Of a stretch of DNA of 59,421 nt, positions 28,961-38,132 are shown piece by piece. The translations under genes and the position numbers were made by a program. The stretch covers positions 1 to 59,421 of the forward strand of contig CAJWIX010000004.1 in the NCBI GenBank assembly GCA_913042175.1, given 5' to 3'. How positions within the stretch are numbered: the first letter of the stretch is position 1; the number at the start of each line of letters is the position of its first letter. The notes beneath the pieces are model-generated. The model had not been told where the DNA came from, made no database searches, and was given only the letters and a program-made list of their open reading frames with translations. Source of the DNA: an uncultured Flavobacteriales bacterium (GTDB taxonomy: Bacteria > Bacteroidota > Bacteroidia > Flavobacteriales_D > Parvicellaceae).

Positions 28961-29727
28961 AAAAAATCTACAAATACTTACTAAATACCTTACCTCGACC
29001 TCTACTAATTAGATTGAGTTATATTTTTAGGTTATTTGCTCCACTTGCCTACAAAGGACAAAACGTTCACTGTCCAGTTTGTGATAGACATTTTAAAAAG
29101 TTCTTATCCTATGGTTCAAATACAGCTCACAGAGAAAATGTATTGTGCCCATATGATTTAACCTTAGAAAGGCATCGATTAATGTGGTTATACCTTCAAA
29201 AAAGTTCTTTTTTTAGTGCTGAAAACATCAAACTTCTTCATATTGCCCCTGAACAATGTTTTTATCCTCTATTTAAAAAACAAACAAATTTAGATTACAC
29301 AACAGCTGATTTAGAATCTCCTATTGCTGATCTTCATTTCGACTTACATGAAATCCCTTTAGAAGACAATTCTTTTGATGTTATTTTCTGTAATCATGTT
29401 CTTGAACATGTTGAAGACGACCATAAGTGCATGACTGAACTTAATAGGGTCATGAAAAAAGGTGGATGGGGAATTTTTCAAGTTCCTATAGATTACAATA
29501 GTGATACTACCTATGAGGATTCTACAATTACAGATCCAAAAGAGAGAGAAATACATTTTTGGCAAAAAGACCATTTGAGATTATACGGAAAAGATTATCC
29601 AAAAAAATTGGAAAAAGCTGGTTTTAAAATTGAGTTATTTAATCCAAGAAAAGATCTTCCAGGTGTTGACTACCAAAAAATGAGACTAAATCCTGATGAG
29701 CTTATCTATATTGCTAAAAAGCAATAA
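28957..29727 (+). CDS. SAM-dependent methyltransferase with N-terminal Cys motif
   Basis: The 256-residue class I methyltransferase has motif I-like LLHIAPEQ, an acidic TTADLE, FDVIFCNHVLEHVEDD (motif IV) and a GGWGIFQVP strand. The N-terminal part has CPVC at 39-42 and another Cys-Pro at 64-65, possibly a small zinc site that could bind RNA or protein. Its substrate is unknown. It overlaps rbfA by four bases and tsaE by one, which places it in a ribosome/tRNA maturation operon. Confidence 0.85.
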   Translation: MKKIYKYLLNTLPRPLLIRLSYIFRLFAPLAYKGQNVHCPVCDRHFKKFLSYGSNTAHRENVLCPYDLTLERHRLMWLYLQKSSFFSAENIKLLHIAPEQCFYPLFKKQTNLDYTTADLESPIADLHFDLHEIPLEDNSFDVIFCNHVLEHVEDDHKCMTELNRVMKKGGWGIFQVPIDYNSDTTYEDSTITDPKEREIHFWQKDHLRLYGKDYPKKLEKAGFKIELFNPRKDLPGVDYQKMRLNPDELIYIAKKQ

Positions 29728-30143
29728 TGGTAAATCAATTTCAAATAAATTCTTTAGCAGAACTTAACTTAGTTGTAGATGAACTTGAGCAACTAATTTC
29801 AACCCAAAAAATTTTTATTCTTTATGGTGATTTAGGAAGTGGGAAAACAACGTTGATTAAAACACTATTACAAAGACTTGACGTTCAACATGTTAATTCC
29901 CCAACTTTTAGCATAATCAACAATTATTATTCTTCTACAAATGGTGAAATTTACCATGTTGATGGATATAGAATAGAAAATGAAGATGAAGTAGAAAATC
30001 TGGGTTTTCAAGACATTATTGATGAAGATTGCTTGTGTTTTATTGAATGGCCAGAAAAATTTCTTAACTTTTTACCAAAGAATTACGTAGAAATTAAAAT
30101 TAAAGTACTAGACACTCAGCGGATTATTACACTTTCATTATGA
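29727..30143 (+). CDS. tsaE: tRNA threonylcarbamoyladenosine biosynthesis ATPase TsaE
   Basis: This 138-residue ATPase works with TsaB and TsaD to make t6A37 in ANN-decoding tRNAs. The P-loop GDLGSGKTT is near residue 36, SPTFSIINNY follows, and DGYRIE and IEWPEK are family blocks. The stop overlaps the ald start (ATGA) by four bases. Confidence 0.95.
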   Translation: MVNQFQINSLAELNLVVDELEQLISTQKIFILYGDLGSGKTTLIKTLLQRLDVQHVNSPTFSIINNYYSSTNGEIYHVDGYRIENEDEVENLGFQDIIDEDCLCFIEWPEKFLNFLPKNYVEIKIKVLDTQRIITLSL

Positions 30144-31360
30144 TTTCATCAGGAGACGCGCTAAAATCATTGGCCTTAGAAGCAGCCCTTTCCCCTCAAG
30201 AAGAGAAACTGGAAATTGGCAGAAAAAAACAAAAATTATTCATTGGAATACCAAAAGAAACAGAGTTTCAGGAGCAAAGAGTTGCATTGGTTCCAGAATC
30301 AGTAGGTTTATTGGTTGCCAATGGACATCGGGTTTTGGTAGAATCCAATGCAGGAAAGAATGCGAATTTTGATGATAATGAATACAGCGAAAGTGGAGCT
30401 GAAATAATCTATGACACCCATGAAGTTTTCAAAGCAGATATTATTTTAAAGGTATCACCTCCTAATGAGCAGGAAATTAAAATGATGAAGCATAAGCAAA
30501 TCTTATTTTCTGCACTTCAACTATCTGCACAGCCTAAAAGTACGTTAGTAAAACTCATGGAAAAGAAAATTACAGCAATTGCATGGGACTATATTGAAGA
30601 TGAAAGTGGTTCTTTTCCAATCATTAGATCCATGAGTGAAATTGCAGGCACCACATCAGTTTTGATTGCAGCAGAGCTCATGAGTAATGCCAATGAAGGA
30701 AAGGGGTTGATGCTTGGTGGGCTAGCTGGAATTACCCCACCTGAACTTGTAATTATTGGTGCTGGAACAGTTGGACAATTTGCTGCTAGTGCAGCCTTAT
30801 CTTTAGGTGTATCAGTAAAAGTATTTGATAACTCCTTGTTTAAGCTAAGAAGATTACAAAATGAAATAGGACATAAAGTATTCACATCGGTTATTCAACC
30901 TAAAGTATTAGAAAAAGCACTAAGAAGATGCGATGTTGCCATAGGTGCTTTACGTGTCCCGCATGGAAGAACCCCTTGTGTGGTTAACGAGGAAATGATC
31001 AAAAACATGAAAGATGGTTCTGTTATCGTGGATGTAAGTATTGATAAAGGAGGATGTTTTGAAACTTCCAAAATTACTACTCATCAAAAACCTACATTCA
31101 AAAAATTTGGAATCGTTCATTACTGTGTTCCCAATATTGCTTCAAGAGTATCTCGTACAGCCAGTTATAGTTTAAGTAATATATTTTCTCCTCTTTTATT
31201 GGAAATTGCTGAAAGAGGTGGTTGTGAGAAAATCATTCAAACTGAAAAAGGGTTTAGGCATGGTGTTTATATTTACAAAGGAACACTTACCTCCTCTTTT
31301 CTTGGAGAATCTTTTGATTTACCTTACAAGGACTTAGATTTACTAATATCTGCTTTCTAA
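30140..31360 (+). CDS. ald: Alanine dehydrogenase
   Basis: The 406-residue NAD-dependent enzyme interconverts L-alanine and pyruvate plus ammonia. The family start GIPKETEFQEQRVALVPESV is near residue 38, so the protein carries about 36 extra N-terminal residues compared with classical 370-residue forms. VIIGAGTVGQFAA is the NAD-binding fold and VDVSIDKGGCFETS is a family signature. It is the last gene of the rbfA operon and converges on pdhB with three bases between the stops. Confidence 0.9.
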   Translation: MISSGDALKSLALEAALSPQEEKLEIGRKKQKLFIGIPKETEFQEQRVALVPESVGLLVANGHRVLVESNAGKNANFDDNEYSESGAEIIYDTHEVFKADIILKVSPPNEQEIKMMKHKQILFSALQLSAQPKSTLVKLMEKKITAIAWDYIEDESGSFPIIRSMSEIAGTTSVLIAAELMSNANEGKGLMLGGLAGITPPELVIIGAGTVGQFAASAALSLGVSVKVFDNSLFKLRRLQNEIGHKVFTSVIQPKVLEKALRRCDVAIGALRVPHGRTPCVVNEEMIKNMKDGSVIVDVSIDKGGCFETSKITTHQKPTFKKFGIVHYCVPNIASRVSRTASYSLSNIFSPLLLEIAERGGCEKIIQTEKGFRHGVYIYKGTLTSSFLGESFDLPYKDLDLLISAF

Positions 31361-31363
31361 ATA

Positions 31364-32344
31364 TTAGCTTACGTATAAGCTCGATTTAACTGCATTGACG
31401 ATTCTACCTACATTTGGTAAAGCTTCATCTATCAGCACTTTTGAAAAAGCAAAAGGAGTATCAGCTTGCATTACTCTTATAACTGGAGAATCTAAATAAT
31501 CAAAAGCATATCGTTGTAGATGATAGGCTATCTCTCCAGAAATTGACGCTAATGGCCAACTTTCCTCAATAACTACACACCTATTGGTCTTTTTGACCGA
31601 TTCCACCACGGTGTCATAATCTATTGGCCTTACAGATCTTAAATCAATGATTTCACATGAAATCCCCTCTTTTTGAAGGGCTTCAGCAGCTTCATGAACC
31701 ACCTTAATTATTTTTCCAAAAGAAACTAAAGTAACATGTTCTCCTTTTCTTTTAACATCTGCTTTACCAATAGGAACAATGTATTCACCTTCAGGAATTT
31801 CTCCTTTATCTCCATACATTTTTTCTGACTCCATAATTAAAACAGGATCATCATCTCTTATGGCTGCTTTTAATAATCCTTTGGCATCATATGGTGTTGA
31901 TGGAGTAACAACTTTCAACCCTGGTACATGAGCATAAAATGATTCGAAGCTTTGTGAGTGAGTTGCAGCTAATTGACCAGCTTGACCATTACCACCTCTA
32001 AAAACAATGGGGCAAGAGTATTGACCACCGCTCATTTGAAGCACTTTTGCAGCACTATTTATTATTTGATCAGATGCCAATAGAGCAAAATTCCAAGTCA
32101 TGAACTCCACAATTGGTCTAAGACCATTCATAGCTGCCCCTACTGCAATTCCAGCAAAACCAAGTTCTGCAATAGGAGTATCTATAACTCTTTCTGGACC
32201 AAATTCATCAAGCATCCCTTGGGATACTTTATAAGCACCATTATATTCAGCAACTTCTTCTCCCATCAAAAATACATTTTGATCTTTTCTCATTTCTTCA
32301 ACCATGGCCTCTCTAAGGGCTTCTCTATACTGTACCGTTTTCAT
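31364..32344 (-). CDS. pdhB: Pyruvate dehydrogenase E1 component subunit beta
   Basis: The 326-residue thiamine-diphosphate enzyme subunit forms the alpha2beta2 E1 that decarboxylates pyruvate. VFLMGEEVAEYNGAYKVS, DTPIAELGFAG and the final transketolase C-terminal domain are as expected. The alpha subunit and the E2/E3 genes are not in the window; a separate pdhB is common in Flavobacteriia. The assignment to pyruvate rather than a branched-chain 2-oxoacid rests on overall resemblance. Confidence 0.9.
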   Translation of the reverse strand: MKTVQYREALREAMVEEMRKDQNVFLMGEEVAEYNGAYKVSQGMLDEFGPERVIDTPIAELGFAGIAVGAAMNGLRPIVEFMTWNFALLASDQIINSAAKVLQMSGGQYSCPIVFRGGNGQAGQLAATHSQSFESFYAHVPGLKVVTPSTPYDAKGLLKAAIRDDDPVLIMESEKMYGDKGEIPEGEYIVPIGKADVKRKGEHVTLVSFGKIIKVVHEAAEALQKEGISCEIIDLRSVRPIDYDTVVESVKKTNRCVVIEESWPLASISGEIAYHLQRYAFDYLDSPVIRVMQADTPFAFSKVLIDEALPNVGRIVNAVKSSLYVS

Positions 32345-32361
32345 CTTAAAAAATTGAATGT

Positions 32362-32369
32362 CAAAAATA
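32362..32369 (-). promoter_or_regulatory. Candidate -7 box for pdhB
   Basis: On the minus strand this reads TATTTTTG, an exact TAnnTTTG match 18 bases before the pdhB ATG. No clear -33 element. Confidence 0.4.
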
Positions 32370-32450
32370 AATTTAATTCTTATAAAAATGCATAAATCAA
32401 TGTATTTAAACTAAAAATTAATTAGACAGAATTGAATTTCTTTGCATTTG

Positions 32451-32464
32451 TTATGCTTGCATAA
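32451..32464. repeat. Palindrome in the pdhB/etfB divergent region
   Basis: TTATGC-TT-GCATAA is a perfect 6-bp-arm palindrome in the 197-base divergent spacer, about 80 bases before etfB. It has the size of a dimeric repressor site. No regulator gene adjoins it, so the role is a guess. Confidence 0.35.
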
Positions 32465-32541
32465 TATTTTTTGATACAATATAGGTCATCTTGACATAAA
32501 TAATTATTTTAGCAGACTTTAAAAATTTAACTCAATTTTCA

Positions 32542-33282
32542 ATGAAATTATTGGTATGTATTAGCAAAGTACCTGACACAACTAGCAAAATAAATTTTGT
32601 AGATAATAACACAAAATTTGATGAAAATGGTGTCCAATACATTGTTAACCCTTATGATGAATGGTATGCTCTTGTAAGAGCCCTTGAACTGGTAGAATCT
32701 AATGGCGGTTCAGTAACCACAATCACTGTTGGAACTACAGCAGATGATCCTACAATTAGAAAAGCACTAGCAATTGGTGCAAATGATGCAGTCAGAATTG
32801 ACGCTGAACCAACTGATGCTTACTTTGTAGCAAAACAAATTGCTGAATATGCAAAAAACGAAAACTATGATATCATTCTAACTGGAAAAGAAACTATTAA
32901 CTACAATGGTGCTCAAATTGGTGGAATGATTGCTGAAATGCTTGATATTCCTTTTGTTTCATTAGCTACCAAACTTGATGTTAATGGAAACACTGCTACA
33001 TTAGAAAGAGACGTTAAAGGAGGAGTAGAAGTTATTGAAGTTAACACTCCCTTTGCACTTAGTGCAGCTAAAGGCATGGCTGAACAGCGTATTCCAAACA
33101 TGAGAGGAATTATGGCAGCAAGAACAAAACCTTTAAACGTAGTTAGTCCTGTTGAACAAGATGCATTAAGTTCAGTTGTAAAATTTGAACTTCCTGATGC
33201 AAAATCTGGCTGTAAGTACATAGAACCAGAGAACATGGACGAATTAGTAGAATTATTACACAACGAATCAAAAGTATTATAA
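32542..33282 (+). CDS. etfB: Electron transfer flavoprotein subunit beta
   Basis: The 246-residue subunit binds AMP and, with EtfA, carries electrons from acyl-CoA dehydrogenases to the quinone pool. MKLLVCISKVPDTTSKI at the start, VNPYDEWY, DVILTGKETI-like DIILTGKETINYNGAQIG and the C-terminal AAKGMAEQRIPNMRGIMAA block are typical. etfA starts two bases after the stop region, forming a two-gene operon. Confidence 0.96.
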   Translation: MKLLVCISKVPDTTSKINFVDNNTKFDENGVQYIVNPYDEWYALVRALELVESNGGSVTTITVGTTADDPTIRKALAIGANDAVRIDAEPTDAYFVAKQIAEYAKNENYDIILTGKETINYNGAQIGGMIAEMLDIPFVSLATKLDVNGNTATLERDVKGGVEVIEVNTPFALSAAKGMAEQRIPNMRGIMAARTKPLNVVSPVEQDALSSVVKFELPDAKSGCKYIEPENMDELVELLHNESKVL

Positions 33283-33283
33283 C

Positions 33284-34231
33284 ATGTCAGTAGTCGTATT
33301 TGTAGAAGTAAAAAACAAAATAAGTAAGGCAGCTATGGAAGCTGTTTATTACGGAAGTAATTTAGGAACAGTAAACGTGGTTACTTTTGGAGATGCATCA
33401 GAAGATGCGCTTAAAGAATTAGGCCAATATGGTGCTGAAAACATTTGGGTTTGCAGAAATTTATCGGAAGCAAATGACCAGGCTTTATCCAGATTAATTG
33501 CAGCAGCTGTTGAGAAAGCAAATGCAGAATTTGTTGTTTTAGCACAAAATCAAACAGGAAAAGCTGTTGGTCCAAGAATTGCAGCTAAACTTAATGCTGG
33601 TCATATTTCTGGTGCTATTGATTTACCTGACACTTCGAATGGATTTGTTGTTAAAACAAATGTATACTCAGGTAAGGCGATTGCTCATGTTGCTTTACAT
33701 TCAGATAAAAAAGTAATCTCCATTTTACCAAATTCATTAGCCCCTCAGCAAAATCAAAAAAGTGGTAACATAGAAGACTTTAACCCAGATTTAGGGTCGA
33801 ATGGTATTGTGGTAAAAGAATTAAAATCTCAAGGTGATGGTGTTCCTTTACCTGAAGCTGAATTAGTTGTATCAGCTGGCAGGGGTTTAAAAGGGCCTGA
33901 AAACTGGGGTATTGTTGAAGATTTGGCAAATGCATTAGGTGCAACTACTGCTTGCTCTAGACCTGTTGCCGATATTGGTTGGAGACCTCATCACGAACAT
34001 GTTGGACAAACTGGAGTTGCCATAAGACCTAACCTGTATATTGCTGCCGGAATTTCTGGTGCGATTCAGCACTTAGCAGGAGTCAATGGAAGTAAGGTAA
34101 TTGTGGTAATCAATACTGATCCAGAAGCGCCATTCTTTAAAGCTGCAGATTACGGAATTGTTGGGGATGCTTTTGAAGTTCTTCCTAGACTAACTGAGGC
34201 AGTAAAGAAATTTATGGCTTCTCAAAATTAA
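33284..34231 (+). CDS. etfA: Electron transfer flavoprotein subunit alpha
   Basis: The 315-residue FAD-binding subunit pairs with EtfB. The C-terminal FAD domain shows AGRGLKGPENW, ADIGWRPHHEHVGQTG and YIAAGISGAIQHLAGV, with NTDPEAPFF following. Length and motifs are normal. The operon ends at a clear hairpin at 34264-34289. Confidence 0.96.
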   Translation: MSVVVFVEVKNKISKAAMEAVYYGSNLGTVNVVTFGDASEDALKELGQYGAENIWVCRNLSEANDQALSRLIAAAVEKANAEFVVLAQNQTGKAVGPRIAAKLNAGHISGAIDLPDTSNGFVVKTNVYSGKAIAHVALHSDKKVISILPNSLAPQQNQKSGNIEDFNPDLGSNGIVVKELKSQGDGVPLPEAELVVSAGRGLKGPENWGIVEDLANALGATTACSRPVADIGWRPHHEHVGQTGVAIRPNLYIAAGISGAIQHLAGVNGSKVIVVINTDPEAPFFKAADYGIVGDAFEVLPRLTEAVKKFMASQN

Positions 34232-34263
34232 TGATATAAATTCATTATATTTATAGATAGATA

Positions 34264-34289
34264 AAAATTGGGGAGTAGTCCCCAATTTT
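34264..34289 (+). terminator. Rho-independent terminator after etfA
   Basis: AAAATTGGGGA (34264-34274), loop GTAG, TCCCCAATTTT (34279-34289): a perfect 11-bp stem followed by GTTT. It lies 33 bases past the etfA stop and nine bases before the next gene's start, so it may also shape the next gene's leader. It is also symmetric enough to act on the other strand. Confidence 0.8.
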
Positions 34290-34297
34290 GTTTAGAT

Positions 34298-34894
34298 ATG
34301 GAGAAGATCAAATTAGAAATTGCTGGGTTATCATATAGTCAAACCCAATCTGGAGCTTATGCCCTTGTGCTTTCTGAAACTATAGGCAAAAGAAGACTGC
34401 CCATAATTATAGGTGGTTTTGAAGCTCAAGCTATTGCTATAGAGCTAGAAAAAATGACCCCAAGCAGACCACTTACTCATGATCTTTTTAAAAATTTCGC
34501 AGAACTATTTAAAATAAATATTACCGAAATCATCATATACAATTTAGTGGAAGGTATCTTTTTTGCTAAATTAATTTGTGAACACGAAGGAAAAGAAATT
34601 GAAATTGACTCAAGAACGTCAGATGCTATAGCACTCGCTATAAGATTTGACTGCCCAATCTACACTTACGAATTCGTATTAAGTTCTGCTGGAATTATTT
34701 TAGATGACGATGATATCGAAGAGACAAGCGAGGAAGTTACTCCAGAATTAAATATGGAAGAAATTTCACAAAATCCTATTGAAAGGATGACGGTAAAAGA
34801 ACTTAAATCGCAACTAAAAGATGCTATTGATAATGAAGATTATGAAAATGCCTCTAGGTTAAGAGATGAAATCAACAAAAGAAAAAAAGATTAA
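34298..34894 (+). CDS. Bifunctional nuclease-family protein with UVR tail
   Basis: The 198-residue protein has the bifunctional nuclease (BFN/DUF151) domain at about 1-135 (LPIIIGGFEAQAIAIELE, SRPLTHDLF, SRTSDAIALAIR) and a C-terminal UVR motif (about 160-195: LKDAIDNEDYENASRLRDEI), as in UvrB/UvrC-binding regions. This fusion is common in Bacteroidota. It may act on nucleic acids in stress or repair; the activity is not established for this branch. I start it at ATG 34298 because the frame upstream is the terminator stem. Confidence 0.88.
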   Translation: MEKIKLEIAGLSYSQTQSGAYALVLSETIGKRRLPIIIGGFEAQAIAIELEKMTPSRPLTHDLFKNFAELFKINITEIIIYNLVEGIFFAKLICEHEGKEIEIDSRTSDAIALAIRFDCPIYTYEFVLSSAGIILDDDDIEETSEEVTPELNMEEISQNPIERMTVKELKSQLKDAIDNEDYENASRLRDEINKRKKD

Positions 34895-35375
34895 TCAATT
34901 TAAACTTAACATTTCTGTTTTTGCCCTTTTAATTCTAATGACTTACAGCTGTGCTAAATCATTAGAAAACAAATTAATAGGAGATTGGGAAATTGAGGCA
35001 GTTAGCTGGGAAGGGAATGAAAAAATGGAAGTCCCAAATGAAGACCGTTACTTCCTACAATTAAAAAAATCTAATGGTAAATTAATTTTCAGTGATGATG
35101 AACAAAAAGGAACATGGTCTATAAAAGATTCTATTTTATCACTTGAAAGTATTCCTGTTTGCACTACATATGTTGATTCAATTTTTTTAGTAAATGATGC
35201 TTTTGGAAATTCTTCTTTATTATTGAAAAATGGCGACCAAAAATTAGGTATAGTTTCTTCTAATGGTATTGAGCCTGAAAAGGTAATTTACTCCATGAAC
35301 TTATTGTATGTTAACCAAACATCTCTTGAACTTTATGCTGACGGACATAGTTATTATTACAAAAAAATACGTTAA
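34866..35375 (+). CDS. Lipocalin-like lipoprotein
   Basis: The 169-residue protein has a basic N-terminus, a hydrophobic stretch and a lipobox-like LMTYSC with Cys near residue 29. The mature part opens with LIGDWEIEAVSW, then shows strands with KGTWSIKDSILSL, typical of the small lipocalin-like lipoproteins (DUF5004/DUF4923-like) of Bacteroidota. The start lies 29 bases inside the preceding gene. It is probably exported to the envelope; ligand unknown. Confidence 0.7.
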   Translation: MKSTKEKKINQFKLNISVFALLILMTYSCAKSLENKLIGDWEIEAVSWEGNEKMEVPNEDRYFLQLKKSNGKLIFSDDEQKGTWSIKDSILSLESIPVCTTYVDSIFLVNDAFGNSSLLLKNGDQKLGIVSSNGIEPEKVIYSMNLLYVNQTSLELYADGHSYYYKKIR

Positions 35376-35385
35376 TTAGCAATAC

Positions 35386-36699
35386 ATGGATTTGTCTATA
35401 ATCTCCATATTAAGAGGCCTTTTAGGTATTGCATTTATTCTTTTTATTGCTTTTATTTTTAGTGAGCAGAGAAAAAATATTCAATGGAAAGTTATTTTTA
35501 TTGGAATTGGAATTCAGGCTTTATTGGCATTTTTAATCATTAATCCTTTGGGCATAGGCTTTCTTGAGTATTTCAGAATGGGATTTGATGTACTTGGCAA
35601 AGGTTTTGTTAAAATATTAGACTTCTCTAAAGAAGGAACAAAGTTTTTATTTAGCTCTTTTCTTGACGTAGAAAAACATGGGTTTTTATTTGCATTTCAA
35701 GTGTTACCCACTATTATCTTTTTTTCTGCTCTTACTAGTGTTTTATTCTACTTAGGCGTAATACAAAAAATAGTATATGTACTTGCACTTTTAATGACTA
35801 AAGTATTGAAACTTTCAGGGGCTGAAAGTTTATCTGTAGCAGGAAATATTTTCTTAGGTCAAACTGAATCACCTCTCATGATAAAGGCTTATCTAGCTAA
35901 TATGAATCGGTCTGAAATACTATTGGTTATGACTGGTGGTATGGCAACACTTGCAGGTGGTGTTTTAGCTGCTTACATTGCATTTTTAGGTGGTGATGAC
36001 CCTGTAGAACGTTTAAAGTTTGCCAAACATTTATTAGCCGCCTCATTTATGGCTGCACCAGGTGCAGTAATCATCTCCAAAATATTAATCCCTCAGAAAG
36101 AAGTAATAGATACTAAAATTGAAGTCACAAAAGAAAAAATTGGAAGCAATGTGTTGGATGCTATTTCTAATGGGACAGTTGAAGGTTTGAAACTTGCTGT
36201 TAATGTGGCCTCCATGTTATTGGTTTTTATCGCCTTTATTGCCATGGCTAATTTTTTATTGGTGAAATTTGGGGGCTTAACAGGTATAAATGAATTTATA
36301 GAAAATGTAAGCGATGGACAATTTAAAGAATTTTCATTGCAAGTTATTCTTGGATACGTTTTTGCTCCTTTCATGTGGATGTTAGGAGTTTGTACCGAAG
36401 ACATTACTCTAGTTGGAAGGCTAATTGGAGAAAAAGTAATTATGACCGAATTTATTGGATATATCAGTTTAAGTGAATTAAAGGCTGCTGGTGCATTTAC
36501 AGAAGAAAAATCTATCACTATGGCCACTTATATGTTATGTGGATTTGCCAATTTTGCTTCCATTGGGATCCAAATTGGAGGTATTGGGTCTTTAGCTCCA
36601 TCAAAACGTAAATTACTATCTGAATTGGGTCTAAAAGCTTTACTTGCTGGCACATTAGCTTCTTTATTGTCAGCGACTATAGTCGGAATGACATTTTAA
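35386..36699 (+). CDS. Concentrative nucleoside transporter (CNT family)
   Basis: The 437-residue inner-membrane symporter has the N-terminal nucleoside-recognition region, then FLGQTESPLMIKAYLANM (the G-Q-T-E nucleoside-binding hairpin), MATLAGGVLAAYIAFLG, AAPGAVIISKIL, and a C-terminal domain with GFANFASIGIQIGGIG. It takes up nucleosides with sodium or protons. It precedes thyA-folA by 76 bases, which fits a thymidine or pyrimidine role but is not proof of specificity. Confidence 0.93.
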   Translation: MDLSIISILRGLLGIAFILFIAFIFSEQRKNIQWKVIFIGIGIQALLAFLIINPLGIGFLEYFRMGFDVLGKGFVKILDFSKEGTKFLFSSFLDVEKHGFLFAFQVLPTIIFFSALTSVLFYLGVIQKIVYVLALLMTKVLKLSGAESLSVAGNIFLGQTESPLMIKAYLANMNRSEILLVMTGGMATLAGGVLAAYIAFLGGDDPVERLKFAKHLLAASFMAAPGAVIISKILIPQKEVIDTKIEVTKEKIGSNVLDAISNGTVEGLKLAVNVASMLLVFIAFIAMANFLLVKFGGLTGINEFIENVSDGQFKEFSLQVILGYVFAPFMWMLGVCTEDITLVGRLIGEKVIMTEFIGYISLSELKAAGAFTEEKSITMATYMLCGFANFASIGIQIGGIGSLAPSKRKLLSELGLKALLAGTLASLLSATIVGMTF

Positions 36700-36726
36700 T
36701 AATAGTTGATAAATTTTTCAAACTTT

Positions 36727-36758
36727 TTTGGGTCATTTTTAATTACCCTTTATTTTTA
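36727..36758 (+). promoter_or_regulatory. Candidate promoter for thyA-folA
   Basis: TTTG at 36727-36730 and TATTTTTA at 36751-36758 are separated by 20 bases. The -7 box differs from TAnnTTTG only at its last base. The start site would be about 10 bases before the thyA ATG. Confidence 0.4.
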
Positions 36759-36775
36759 CAGCCTCATATTTTGAC

Positions 36776-37600
36776 ATGAAACAATATCACGACTTACTTC
36801 AACATATTTTAGATAATGGAACGCAAAAGGGCGACCGGACAGGAACTGGAACAATCAGTTGCTTTGGATATCAAATGAGATTTGATCTCTCTGAAGGATT
36901 CCCCATGTTAACAACCAAAAAACTCCACTTAAAATCTATTATTCACGAATTACTTTGGTTTATCAAAGGAGAAACTAACATTGCATATCTTAAAGAAAAC
37001 AATGTAAGAATATGGGATGAATGGGCAGATGAAAATGGAGATCTTGGCCCAGTATATGGTCATCAATGGCGCAATTGGAATTCTGAAGGTATTGATCAAA
37101 TAAAAGATCTTATACATCAAATAAAAAACAATCCAAATAGCAGAAGAATGATTGTTTCTGCATGGAATCCTAGTGTTTTACCTGACACATCAATTAGTTT
37201 TTCTGAAAATGTTAAAAATGGTAAAGCTGCTTTACCTCCATGCCATGCTTTTTTTCAGTTTTATGTAAGTGAAGGGAAATTATCATGTCAACTATATCAA
37301 AGAAGTGCTGATACATTTTTAGGTGTACCTTTTAATATTGCATCATATGCTTTATTCACCATGATGATTGCACAAGTTACTGATTTAGCACCGGGTGATT
37401 TTGTACATACTTTTGGTGATGTTCACCTGTATAATAACCATTTAGACCAAGCTAAAGAACAACTCTCAAGAGACACAAGACCACTCCCAGAAATGCGTAT
37501 CAATAAAAATGTAAAAAACATCACTGACTTCTCATTTGAAGATTTTGAATTGGTTAATTACAATCCGCATCCACATATCAAAGCAGCTGTTTCTATATGA
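36776..37600 (+). CDS. thyA: Thymidylate synthase
   Basis: The 274-residue enzyme methylates dUMP to dTMP with methylene-THF. [18 protein letters not shown], the catalytic Cys156 in [13 protein letters not shown], and [19 protein letters not shown] are intact. A short insert of about ten residues (141-150) just before the catalytic motif makes it slightly longer than the common 264. The stop overlaps the folA start by four bases, so the two folate enzymes are coupled. Confidence 0.97.
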   Translation: MKQYHDLLQHILDNGTQKGDRTGTGTISCFGYQMRFDLSEGFPMLTTKKLHLKSIIHELLWFIKGETNIAYLKENNVRIWDEWADENGDLGPVYGHQWRNWNSEGIDQIKDLIHQIKNNPNSRRMIVSAWNPSVLPDTSISFSENVKNGKAALPPCHAFFQFYVSEGKLSCQLYQRSADTFLGVPFNIASYALFTMMIAQVTDLAPGDFVHTFGDVHLYNNHLDQAKEQLSRDTRPLPEMRINKNVKNITDFSFEDFELVNYNPHPHIKAAVSI

Positions 37601-38109
37601 TTATTTCTTTAATTGTTGCTGTTCCAGAAAATGGAGTAATTGGTAAAAACAACCAATTGATTTGGCATTTACCTAAGGATATGAAGTTTTTTATGGAAAC
37701 TACGTCTAATCATCCTGTTATAATGGGCAGGAAAAACTATGAAAGTATTCCTGAAAAATACAGACCATTAAAAAATAGAGAAAATATTATTATTACAAGA
37801 AATAAGAGGTTTAAAGCAGATGGGTGTACAGTTGTACACAGTTTAGAAGATAGTATCCAATATGTAAAAAATAATATTTCAACAAAAGAAGTTTTCATTA
37901 TTGGAGGTGGTGAAATATACAAGAGGTTTTTGGATAAAGATTTAATAGATCGAATGTACATCACTCATATAAAATCAACATTTGATGGTGACACCTATTT
38001 TCCAAAGTTAGACTTTAATAAATGGACGTCTTCAAAGATAATGACTCACAAAAAAGATGATCAAAACCCTCACGATTTCGAGGTAGTGGTATACAATAAG
38101 AAAAATTAA
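37597..38109 (+). CDS. folA: Dihydrofolate reductase
   Basis: The 170-residue NADPH-dependent enzyme regenerates tetrahydrofolate used by Thy[20 protein letters not shown] contains the catalytic acid Asp28; [12 protein letters not shown] and [13 protein letters not shown] are cofactor-binding blocks. The chain is complete. It overlaps the end of clpX on the other strand by four bases. Confidence 0.96.
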   Translation: MIISLIVAVPENGVIGKNNQLIWHLPKDMKFFMETTSNHPVIMGRKNYESIPEKYRPLKNRENIIITRNKRFKADGCTVVHSLEDSIQYVKNNISTKEVFIIGGGEIYKRFLDKDLIDRMYITHIKSTFDGDTYFPKLDFNKWTSSKIMTHKKDDQNPHDFEVVVYNKKN

Positions 38110-38132
38110 GCTACCTTAAGCTTGCTAATTTT
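38102..38132. terminator. Inverted repeat at the folA/clpX junction, possible bidirectional terminator
   Basis: AAAATTA (38102-38108) and TAATTTT (38126-38132) pair perfectly, and the stem extends inward by two more G-C pairs past one bulged A. It spans both convergent stop codons and has A/T runs on both sides. Confidence 0.4.

Noticed and set aside
31366-31381. AGCTTA-CGTA-TAAGCT hairpin between ald and pdhB as a terminator
   Set aside because: The stem is only six pairs with no T run on either strand, so the call would be too weak.
36093-36527. 144-codon minus-strand frame inside the nucleoside transporter gene
   Set aside because: It is the complement of a well-supported CNT gene and has no recognisable motif; other long frames opposite real genes (for example 24084-24488, 58210-58662) were rejected for the same reason.
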